A stretch of DNA of 26,928 bases, taken from contig JASGDB010000043.1 of the NCBI GenBank assembly GCA_049841315.1, positions 1-26,928 of the forward strand, read 5' to 3'. The notes beneath the pieces were generated by a model that had not been told where the DNA came from, searched no databases, and saw nothing but the letters and a program-made list of their open reading frames with translations. A program made the translations under genes and the position numbers. The DNA is from JASGDB01 sp049841315 (GTDB lineage Bacteria > Bacteroidota > Bacteroidia > Flavobacteriales > Weeksellaceae). Shown here piece after piece: positions 15,726 through 22,422 of the stretch (position 1 is the first letter of the stretch; each line of letters starts with the position of its first letter).

Positions 15726-16313
15726 TCAATGAAAAAACCTAAAATAACTTTCATCAGCGAAATTCAGCATCGGTTTATCTCCGTTTGTGTCGCCAAAAGC
15801 AATTTTTTTGTCGAATTTTTTCCCGTCAATCGCTGATTTGATACGGTTTACTTTTTCGATGCCGTTACAGTTTTTAGTTTTAAAATTTCCTGTGAAAACA
15901 TCATTTTTAAATTCCGCTTCGGTTGCCAGAAGATTGAGCTGAAATTCATCAGCGAAAGGTTTTACCCAAATATCCAGAGAAGCCGTCACAATGTAAGATT
16001 CCGTGTTTTCTCTGTCGATATTTTTAATGAAATCAAGAGCATTTTGGCGGAAAATTTTGGGATAATATTCCTCGAAAAATTTCTGCGATTTGGCTTCAAT
16101 CCTTTCTTTTTTCTCCCCTTTCAAAATTGATGAAACAAAACTTTTCTTCACGCTTTCCGCATCAAGAAGTTTTAATTTTAACAAAACAAATAACGGAAGA
16201 TGTTTCAGAAACTGCAAATCGTATTTTGCACGGTTATAGAATTTCAGATACAAAAACATAGTGTCTTTGTAAGTCAAAGTGCCGTCGAAATCGAAAAGGT
16301 AGAGTTTTTTCAT
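15726..16313 (-). CDS. HAD-IB family phosphatase of the polyprenyl-sugar block
   Basis: This 195-aa protein is a HAD-superfamily hydrolase of the IB (SerB/CicA-like) subclass. Motif I is 'LFDFDGTLTYKD' with nucleophile D8 and D10, motif II is 'YIVTASLDIW', and motif IV is 'AFGDTNGDKPML'. An all-helical cap lies between motifs I and II. Its ATG overlaps the stop of the SDR gene by one base (TAATG), so the two are translationally coupled. In the mycobacterial pathway this block resembles, a phosphatase must remove the 5-phosphate of polyprenyl-phosphoribose, and this enzyme is a candidate for that step. The substrate is inference. Confidence 0.85.
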   Translation of the reverse strand: MKKLYLFDFDGTLTYKDTMFLYLKFYNRAKYDLQFLKHLPLFVLLKLKLLDAESVKKSFVSSILKGEKKERIEAKSQKFFEEYYPKIFRQNALDFIKNIDRENTESYIVTASLDIWVKPFADEFQLNLLATEAEFKNDVFTGNFKTKNCNGIEKVNRIKSAIDGKKFDKKIAFGDTNGDKPMLNFADESYFRFFH

Positions 16314-17038
16314 TAAAGTTTCATTTTCTTAAACACAAACTCCGGAATATTCCTGATAATCAGCATAATTATTGCCCAAATTGGCAGAACATACGCTGTG
16401 TTTCTTTTGTTTCTAAATGCTTTATAAATTCCGGAAGCGGCTTGTTTCGGTGTTGCGGTTAGAGCCGGATTCAGCGGTAAACCTTCCGTCATTTTCGTTG
16501 CCATAAAACCGGGTTTTACGGTCAGAACGTGAACTTTTTTATCAAAAAGATAATTCCGAAGTCCGCTGAGATATGCCGTTAATCCTGCTTTTGCACTTCC
16601 GTAAATGAAATTGCTTTGTCTTCCTCTTTCGCCTGCAACGGAGGATAACACTATCATCGTTCCGCTTCGTTTGGATTCCATTTTTTTGGCGAAATAATTG
16701 AGAACGGGAACTAATTTCGCATAATTGACGTCAATTATTTTTTCGGTATTGTCATCGTCGTAAAGCCCGTCTTCCGTTCCCAAACCAAGATAACCCGATG
16801 CACAGAAAAGCAAATCAGAGTTGATATTTTCGAGTTTGGAATAATCTGTTTCTTTCATCAAATCGAGTTCGATGATTTCTGACTGCTGTAAATATTTTAC
16901 GTCGATATGTTTCGCAAATTTTTCCGTAGTTTCCGGATTGGAACTTAAAAGATACACTACCGGATATTTTTCTCCTTTCGCCAGACATTCTTCTACAAAC
17001 GCCTGTGCTACTTCTGAATTGCTTCCTAATATTATCAT
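16313..17038 (-). CDS. DprE2-like short-chain dehydrogenase
   Basis: This 241-aa SDR has the catalytic S132/S133, Y146 and K150 ('IVLSSVAGERGRQSNFIYGSAK'). The nucleotide-binding loop is 'ILGSNSEVAQ', a variant of TGxxxGIG also seen in DprE2-type reductases. The C-terminus 'YVLPIWAIIMLIIRNIPEFVFKKMKL' is hydrophobic then basic, like mycobacterial DprE2, which acts at the membrane on decaprenyl-phospho-keto-ribose. The DprE1-like oxidase gene lies upstream on the same strand, separated now by an EcoRI-like pair, and the HAD gene follows with one-base overlap. Probable reaction: NAD(P)H reduction of polyprenyl-phospho-2-keto-pentose to the arabinose form. Without the context it would only be an SDR. 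Confidence 0.8.
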   Translation of the reverse strand: MIILGSNSEVAQAFVEECLAKGEKYPVVYLLSSNPETTEKFAKHIDVKYLQQSEIIELDLMKETDYSKLENINSDLLFCASGYLGLGTEDGLYDDDNTEKIIDVNYAKLVPVLNYFAKKMESKRSGTMIVLSSVAGERGRQSNFIYGSAKAGLTAYLSGLRNYLFDKKVHVLTVKPGFMATKMTEGLPLNPALTATPKQAASGIYKAFRNKRNTAYVLPIWAIIMLIIRNIPEFVFKKMKL

Positions 17039-17062
17039 TTTTGGTTTTTGTCTTTTAGTTTT

Positions 17063-17875
17063 TTAATTAGATTTTTCAGTCAAACCTAAAATTCTCAATG
17101 AAGTTTTTGAAACATCTATCATTATTGGCAACATTTCATCAACTGTCCATTCTGTTGGTTTCGTATAAATGGATACTGCTTGTAACATTATAGATTTACC
17201 GTCAATCGTGATGAAAATGTTTTCGCAACTGTTTTGGTTGATTGGCAAACTGTAATTTGCAGAAGTCAATCGGTCAATTCTGTTGAGCGAACCTGCATCG
17301 TGTTTTAAAATCACTTCCGTTCCGTCTGGTCTTAAAACTGCTGTTGGTTCTGTTAGAAAATTAGAACCTTGCAAAAACAAAATGTATGGAAAATGCTTTT
17401 CGTCAAGCATTATGTTTCTTATTTCATTGATGTTTTTATGCGAACGTTCAATGGCGTTTCCCGCTATCATTAATTCTTGGTTACTATTTTTACCAACCAA
17501 AATCCCTTTGGCAATATTTTCAATGTCTTTTCCTTGATGTTTGGCTTCGCAGACTAAAATGATACGCCATTTGTCGTCTTTATCTTTTACCTCAATAATT
17601 CCTCCATCGGGTTTTATTTTTGCTTTTTCAACAAATATTGTTACTCCTAACCGTGAATCAACAGAGTTGAGTTTTTCATTGATTTCCTTTTTGTCAATAC
17701 TATCTCTAAAACGAAATTCAAGGTTTGGAAAATCATTTTTCAAAGTTTCAAAAACCGCTTTTGAAAAACTGTTTACAGATTTGTCGTGTATTTGAGCATT
17801 TACTCCAAATATTTCTTTTGGTCCTTCGCCTCTTATCTTTTCTACTCTTAATCGGTCTGTTTGCTTTTTTGCCAT
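17063..17875 (-). CDS. EcoRI-like type II restriction endonuclease (predicted to cut GAATTC)
   Basis: This 270-aa protein aligns along its whole length with EcoRI as I remember it (277 aa). Catalytic D90 ('IKPDGG'), E110 and K112 ('VCEAKHQGKD') match EcoRI D91, E111 and K113. The recognition segment 'AGNAIERSHKN' is identical, placing N140, A141 and R144 at EcoRI N141, A142 and R145. Other shared blocks are 'RFRDSIDKKEINE', 'FPYILFLQGSNFLTE', 'LNRIDRLTSANY' and 'SIMLQAVSIYT'. It starts 14 bp after the methyltransferase gene and ends 24 bp before the DprE2-like gene. All catalytic residues are present. The specificity is inferred from the conserved recognition segment. Confidence 0.95.
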   Translation of the reverse strand: MAKKQTDRLRVEKIRGEGPKEIFGVNAQIHDKSVNSFSKAVFETLKNDFPNLEFRFRDSIDKKEINEKLNSVDSRLGVTIFVEKAKIKPDGGIIEVKDKDDKWRIILVCEAKHQGKDIENIAKGILVGKNSNQELMIAGNAIERSHKNINEIRNIMLDEKHFPYILFLQGSNFLTEPTAVLRPDGTEVILKHDAGSLNRIDRLTSANYSLPINQNSCENIFITIDGKSIMLQAVSIYTKPTEWTVDEMLPIMIDVSKTSLRILGLTEKSN

Positions 17876-17889
17876 TTGTGCTGAAATAT

Positions 17890-18873
17890 TTAAAGCCTTT
17901 TATTTTTGATTAAAATCCTAAAATAGGGACACTTGCCATTGATAGACAAATCCTTATCGTCATTTCCCTTTCTGAATTTAATCAGTTCAAATTGTTCGGG
18001 ATTATATTTGTGCAAAAATGTAATCGGCACACCCATAACGCCTTTATAGTCAAGAGGTATGTCTTGTGTTTTGTTTACATTAATAGCATCGTAATTATCA
18101 AATTTAGGATACTCAATTTCGTTGCCGTAATATTTTTTAGTAAGAACAATATCTTCGTGCCGTTTAAATGTGTCTAAATTTGTGAGCCACAAACAATTAT
18201 TGGGAGAAATTATTCTGTTTCCAAATTCATCAATTCGTGTTTCCGTTCCGTATAATTCATAATGGTCAGGAACGATAAAACCCGAAATTCCTCTTCCCAT
18301 ATTAATACCTAACCAAGCCTTGTTTTCTTTAATTAGTTTAAAAATTTCTTTATATGTTATTGCGTTGATGTTTCCAATTATTAAAAACTTTTTGTCGTAT
18401 TTCACTAATTGTTCAACATATTCTCTGAATAAAGAAAAAGGCGGATTCGTTACTACAATGTCGCTTTGTTTCAAAAGTTCAATGGATTCTCTGCTACGAA
18501 AATCTCCATCTCCGTTAAGCGGTATTATGCCGATTTCTTCCGCATCAGGGATTTTATTGCCATTTTTATCGCCTGTATATTCAAGAAATACTGCTTTTTC
18601 AGGTTCATTTTCAATAAACAAATCTGTTTCTTGATTTTTATAACAAGTTGTGATTAGTTTTTTTAAACCTAAATACTCAAAATTATATGCAAAATATTTG
18701 AAAAAATTACTGTTTCTCGGGTCATCACAATTACAAAAAACCACTTTATTTTTAAAGTGTTTTTCGTAGTGTTCCAATTCCCTTTTTATATCTGATAGTT
18801 GGGTATAAAACTCATCTTTTTTTGAAGATTTTGCAATATGCAATGTTCTGTTTAATATCTTTTCCGCTATCAT
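17890..18873 (-). CDS. EcoRI-like adenine-specific DNA methyltransferase (GAATTC)
   Basis: This 327-aa protein resembles M.EcoRI (326 aa). It has 'SSKKDEFYTQLSDI' (17-30), 'VFCNCDDPRNSNFFKYFA' (45-62, the AdoMet-site region) and the catalytic 'NPPF' at 143-146 followed by 'SLFREYVEQL'. Further matches are 'NINAITYKEIF', 'NNCLWLTNLD' and 'PEQFELIKFRKGN'. It should methylate the adenine in GAATTC and protect the genome from the nuclease encoded 14 bp downstream. The gene order is methyltransferase first, the reverse of the original EcoRI plasmid operon, which would help establish protection first after transfer. It has a 98-bp upstream spacer with a possible own promoter (TAACTTTA), so it need not rely on the surrounding block. 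Confidence 0.95.
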   Translation of the reverse strand: MIAEKILNRTLHIAKSSKKDEFYTQLSDIKRELEHYEKHFKNKVVFCNCDDPRNSNFFKYFAYNFEYLGLKKLITTCYKNQETDLFIENEPEKAVFLEYTGDKNGNKIPDAEEIGIIPLNGDGDFRSRESIELLKQSDIVVTNPPFSLFREYVEQLVKYDKKFLIIGNINAITYKEIFKLIKENKAWLGINMGRGISGFIVPDHYELYGTETRIDEFGNRIISPNNCLWLTNLDTFKRHEDIVLTKKYYGNEIEYPKFDNYDAINVNKTQDIPLDYKGVMGVPITFLHKYNPEQFELIKFRKGNDDKDLSINGKCPYFRILIKNKRL

Positions 18874-18971
18874 TTTTCTTCTGAATTAATGTCGTAAAGT
18901 TATGAATTTCATTTTTGATTTTTGTCTTTTGCATTTGAACAAAAACACGAAAAAACAAAATCACAAAAAAA

Positions 18972-20273
18972 CTATTTCAAAATACGTTTCCTCTGCATCG
19001 AAACAAACTTCGGCGAATCCACATTTTTCAGATAATTCGTTAAAGAAGAACGGCTCATACTGTCTTTGGCGAGATAGATTCTTCCGCCAAATTCTTCCAC
19101 AATATTGTCCAAATCCGAAACCAATTTTGCCAATTTTTTATTGACTTTAAAATCCAATGCCAACGTATAACCCTCGAAAGGAAAAGAGTTGTAAGCCAAT
19201 GGATTATTTTTTCCGATAAATTTAAGCACCGCCAGAAATGAACCGTTTCCGCTGTTGGCAATGGTTTCCAGAATTTTTTTCATTCCCTCTTTTCCTTTTT
19301 CTTTCGGAATAACCATTTGATACTGGATAAAACCGCCTTTTCCATAAATTTTGTTCCAATCATCAATAATATCAAGCGGATAAAAAAAGTCTTCATAACT
19401 CGTAAAGTTTTTCACGACTTTACTTCTTTGTTTGTTGTAAATCAGGAAGTTGAAAATTTTTACGGTAAGATTATTCAGAATAAAATTCGGAAAATAGAAA
19501 GGCACTTTCAGAAAAGTTTTTTTCTTTAAACGCAGAGGATTTTCCTGCAATTTTGCGGGAAGTTCTGCTTTCAGGGCAAATTCCCCGCGTTGCAAAACGC
19601 TTCTTCCTATGTTTTTGCCTTTTTGCAGGCAGTCAATCCACGCTACATTATATGTCCAGTTTTCACATTCTTCAAACAAACCGAAAATTTCATCGAGGTT
19701 TTCCGCTTTTATACTTTCCTGCCGAATGTAGGCGGAATCTATATTTTTCAGTTTGATTTTGGCGGAGAGAATAATCCCTGTCAATCCCATTCCGCCAATC
19801 GTTGCCCAAAATTTTTCGGCATTTTCTTCACGGGAACATTTCAGAATTTCGCCGTTTTCGTTCATCAAATCAAATTCGATAAGGCATTCCGAAAAACAAT
19901 GAATCCCTTTTCCGTGAACATCGGAAGCAATCGCACCGCCGACAGAAACAAACTTCGTTCCCGGCGTTACCATCAGAAAATAACCTTGCGGAACCACCAC
20001 TTCCAGAATTTCGGAAAGCAAAACACCCGATTCACATTCGATAATGCCGTTCAAACGGTCAAAACTGATGAATTTATTTAATCTTTTGGTGGAAAAAATA
20101 TGTTCTCCCAAGGAAGCATCGCCGTAACATCTTCCGTTTCCTCTTGCGATAACTTCGTTGTTTTTCCTTACAAATTCACGGATTTTGGAAACGGAATCTT
20201 CCGATTTCATTTCTTTTTCCACGACAGGAAAATTGCCCCAGTTCGTTACTTTTTGTACAAAATCCGGTTTCAT
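18972..20273 (-). CDS. DprE1-like FAD-dependent polyprenyl-phospho-ribose oxidase
   Basis: This 433-aa FAD_binding_4 (vanillyl-alcohol-oxidase fold) enzyme has 'VIARGNGRCYGDASLGEHIF' (41-60) and 'TPGTKFVSVGGAIASDVHGKG' (103-123), the FAD-contacting segments of mycobacterial DprE1, whose 'GGAIA.D.HGKNHH' block is very close. The substrate domain ends with 'PFEGYTLALDFKVNKKLAKLVSDLDNIVEEFGGRIYLAKDS', also DprE1/ALO-like. DprE1 oxidises the 2'-hydroxyl of decaprenyl-phospho-ribose at the membrane. The DprE2-like, HAD and UbiA-like genes on the same strand support this assignment. I cannot establish from sequence alone that the pentose is ribose. Confidence 0.85.
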   Translation of the reverse strand: MKPDFVQKVTNWGNFPVVEKEMKSEDSVSKIREFVRKNNEVIARGNGRCYGDASLGEHIFSTKRLNKFISFDRLNGIIECESGVLLSEILEVVVPQGYFLMVTPGTKFVSVGGAIASDVHGKGIHCFSECLIEFDLMNENGEILKCSREENAEKFWATIGGMGLTGIILSAKIKLKNIDSAYIRQESIKAENLDEIFGLFEECENWTYNVAWIDCLQKGKNIGRSVLQRGEFALKAELPAKLQENPLRLKKKTFLKVPFYFPNFILNNLTVKIFNFLIYNKQRSKVVKNFTSYEDFFYPLDIIDDWNKIYGKGGFIQYQMVIPKEKGKEGMKKILETIANSGNGSFLAVLKFIGKNNPLAYNSFPFEGYTLALDFKVNKKLAKLVSDLDNIVEEFGGRIYLAKDSMSRSSLTNYLKNVDSPKFVSMQRKRILK

Positions 20274-20309
20274 TTGTTTGTTTATTTGTTTTTTAACGCA
20301 ATTTTTTTT

Positions 20310-20469
20310 AACGTAAAGGTCGCAAAGATTTTTTTAACTACTAACTGCTTTTAAGGTTCGCAAAGGCGTAAAACTTAGCAAAGAACGCAAAATTTTGCTG
20401 AGTGAAACCCCTTTGCGACCGAAAAATATTTTCAATAAATTCAAAAAAAATCTTTGCGCTCTTTGCGTT
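20310..20469. repeat. 160-bp imperfect palindrome (MITE/REP-like dispersed element)
   Basis: The ends (20310-20337 and 20442-20469) are inverted repeats of about 28 bp with four or fewer mismatches, both built on CGCAAAGATTTTTTT. Inside, GGTTCGCAAAGG (20355-20366) pairs with CCTTTGCGACC (20410-20420), and CTTAGCAAA can pair with TTTGCTGAG closer in. The whole unit therefore folds into one long hairpin. CGCAAAG-rich wording of this kind is recurrent in flavobacterial intergenic DNA (recalled). It fills most of the 222-bp spacer between the DprE1-like and Fic genes. Confidence 0.7.
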
Positions 20470-20495
20470 TAATAATACATTTATTTTTTGTGATT

Positions 20496-21272
20496 TCATA
20501 ATGAATTCGGTAACATTAATACAAACGACAACGCCCGAGAATAATCCAATTCTGCATATTCCAAACCCAATAAACGAATGTTTTTGTAGTATGTATCGTG
20601 CTGATTGTAATACATCTTTTCACTCTGAATAAACCACGCTTTATCTCCTAACTTTTGAGCCAAAAACCACTTTTCAAGCAATCTTGCCGTTCTTCCGTTT
20701 CCGTCATTCCAAGGGTGGATTTTCACAAAAACCAAATGAATGAGCGAAGCAAAATAAAACACTTCTTCAATCGTCAGTTCGGTTTTTATCAAAACAGCAA
20801 TATCGTTAAAAAATTTTTGCATTTCGCTTTCTACTTCATTAGGCGAAGCCGCAACGTATTCAATTTTTCCGTCCTCGGATGTAACATACATATTTTGATT
20901 ACGGAATTTCCCTTGCCAATTTTTTGCGACGATATGTTTGCTCAATAATTGATGGGCTTCCGAAATATTTTTTTGGTTGAGTTCATTGCTTTTTGCAAAA
21001 GTATAAGCACCATAAAGGTCATCAATTTTTTTGGTGTAATCCGGTAAAAATTCAATACCAAATTTTTTATGTTTGATGTAACTGTCCAATTCTATTTTTT
21101 CGCCTTCAATTTTACTGCTATATACCGATGAAACCGACACATAAAAACTAAATGTATCGGTTGAAATTTCCGCATCTTCCAACGCATCAAAAGCCGTTTG
21201 CAAAGTTTTTGGAACTTGCTTCAAATATGTTTCAAGCAAATCCGTTGGAATTATTTGTAACCGTTCTTTCAT
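20496..21272 (-). CDS. Fic-family protein with N-terminal inhibitory helix
   Basis: This 258-aa protein has a Fic domain with the complete motif 'HPWNDGNGRTAR' (H186 to R194), so AMPylation (transfer of AMP to a protein hydroxyl) is expected. The N-terminal helix carries the inhibitory motif [S/T]xxxE[G/N] as S52-SKI-E56-G57, making it a class II Fic enzyme held inactive in cis. It has a Fic_N-like opening and no C-terminal HTH that I can see. The gene lies 14 bp after the UbiA-like gene and beside the 160-bp palindrome, inside what otherwise looks like a polyprenyl-sugar block, which suggests it was inserted. The target protein is unknown. Confidence 0.92.
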   Translation of the reverse strand: MKERLQIIPTDLLETYLKQVPKTLQTAFDALEDAEISTDTFSFYVSVSSVYSSKIEGEKIELDSYIKHKKFGIEFLPDYTKKIDDLYGAYTFAKSNELNQKNISEAHQLLSKHIVAKNWQGKFRNQNMYVTSEDGKIEYVAASPNEVESEMQKFFNDIAVLIKTELTIEEVFYFASLIHLVFVKIHPWNDGNGRTARLLEKWFLAQKLGDKAWFIQSEKMYYNQHDTYYKNIRLLGLEYAELDYSRALSFVLMLPNSL

Positions 21273-21286
21273 TTTACAAAACGGTT

Positions 21287-22171
21287 TTATTTAAAATAAA
21301 TTTGAAGTAAAAATACCACCACCCAAAGCAAAAGCGTTATCTGAATATAGCGGTCTTTATACACTATTTTTGTAGGCGATTCGGTTTTATTGTACACCAA
21401 AGTCTGTTGAAGATACCGCAGAAATGCAAACACTACGAAAATCACGGTGTAAAAAACCCTTTCGTGAAACCGGTGCTGAATCTCCGGAGAAAGCGTAAAC
21501 ATCACATAACACACAATCGCCAAAGTACAACTTACCGCCAAAGCAATATCGGCGAACTGAACGTTGTAACCGTCCAATGCTTTTCTTGTTTTTCCCGAAA
21601 TTTGTGCGTTAATGAGTTCTCCTCTTCTTTTACCGATAGCGAGAACTAAAGCGAGAACAAACGTAAGCAAAATCGCCCATTGCGAAATCGGGATTCCTGT
21701 AATGTAACCTCCTGCCAAAACCCGCAGTACGAATCCGATTGCGATAATGGTTACATCAATAATCGCAACGTGTTTCAGCTTGAATGTATAAGCGATATTC
21801 ATCACGAAGTACGTGGCGATAATGACTGCAAATTTCCATAGTTGAACTTTAAAAAGATGTTGTGCGGCAAGAGTCATTCCGACTACAAGAAGAATCAGAA
21901 GAAAGAAAATCCCTTTAGCCGAAGCCTTTGAAACCGCTCCGCTTGCCAAAGGACGGCTTTTCTTTTCAGGATGCTTCCTGTCGGATTCGATGTCGCTGTA
22001 ATCGTTGATTATATAAATGGAGCTTGCCGTAAACGAAAATATGAAAAAGGCAAAAATACTCTTTAAGAACAGTTCGGGATTGGTAATGTTCCCCGAGAAA
22101 AAAAGCGGTATGAATACGAAAAGGTTTTTCACCCACTGCTCAATCCGTAAAAGTTTTAAATAGGCTATCAT
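21287..22171 (-). CDS. UbiA-family polyprenyl-phosphate phosphoribosyltransferase-like protein
   Basis: This 294-aa integral membrane prenyltransferase-family protein has about eight to nine hydrophobic segments. The first Asp-rich motif is 'NDYSDIESD' (56-64) with 'KHPEKKSRPLASGAVS', and a later 'AIGKRRGEL' matches the second catalytic region of decaprenyl-phosphate phosphoribosyltransferase (Rv3806c-type UbiA). Such enzymes transfer phosphoribose from PRPP to polyprenyl phosphate, the first step before the DprE1/DprE2 epimerisation. An upstream in-frame TTG at 22174 is one codon longer; I prefer the ATG at 22171. It heads the minus-strand block, which supports a shared pathway. Other UbiA functions such as quinone or heme prenylation are less likely given 'KRRGEL'. 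Confidence 0.88.
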   Translation of the reverse strand: MIAYLKLLRIEQWVKNLFVFIPLFFSGNITNPELFLKSIFAFFIFSFTASSIYIINDYSDIESDRKHPEKKSRPLASGAVSKASAKGIFFLLILLVVGMTLAAQHLFKVQLWKFAVIIATYFVMNIAYTFKLKHVAIIDVTIIAIGFVLRVLAGGYITGIPISQWAILLTFVLALVLAIGKRRGELINAQISGKTRKALDGYNVQFADIALAVSCTLAIVCYVMFTLSPEIQHRFHERVFYTVIFVVFAFLRYLQQTLVYNKTESPTKIVYKDRYIQITLLLWVVVFLLQIYFK

Positions 22172-22219
22172 CAAATGTATTAAAACAAATGCAAAATTAG
22201 TAAATTTACGTTTAATTTA

Positions 22220-22309
22220 ATGAAAATGAATAAGGAAATAAATTTTCTTTTGAAAATATTTTTACCTTTAAGAAACCGAAGGTTAGACGACGTCAAATTA
22301 AGATTATAA
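22220..22309 (+). CDS. Possible 29-codon peptide upstream of glnS
   Basis: ATG at 22220 opens a 29-codon frame ending in TAA, encoding 'MKMNKEINFLLKIFLPLRNR' then 'RLDDVKLRL'. It is amphipathic with a basic C-terminus. A -7-like TAAATTTA lies upstream. I know no family; it could be a chance ORF in the 251-bp divergent spacer between the UbiA-like gene and glnS. Confidence 0.25.
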   Translation: MKMNKEINFLLKIFLPLRNRRLDDVKLRL

Positions 22310-22393
22310 AAATTAAACATTCTCTCAGAGCCTGTGATAAGTCTTCCGATTTCTGTTTAAAGAAAAAAATCATAATATATGCTCCGTTTTTGT

Positions 22394-22401
22394 TAAATTT
22401 G
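22394..22401 (+). promoter_or_regulatory. Predicted -7 box of glnS
   Basis: TAAATTTG fits TAnnTTTG exactly, 21 bp before the glnS ATG. It overlaps the apparent in-frame upstream extension, so translation should begin at the ATG at 22423. I saw no clear -33 TTTG. Confidence 0.6.
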
Positions 22402-22422
22402 CAACTCAAGTTTTTACAAACA

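Noticed and set aside
22310..22393. T-box or other riboswitch upstream of glnS
   Set aside because: No specifier loop or T-box sequence is visible; the region is short and the promoter box lies only 21 bp before the start codon.
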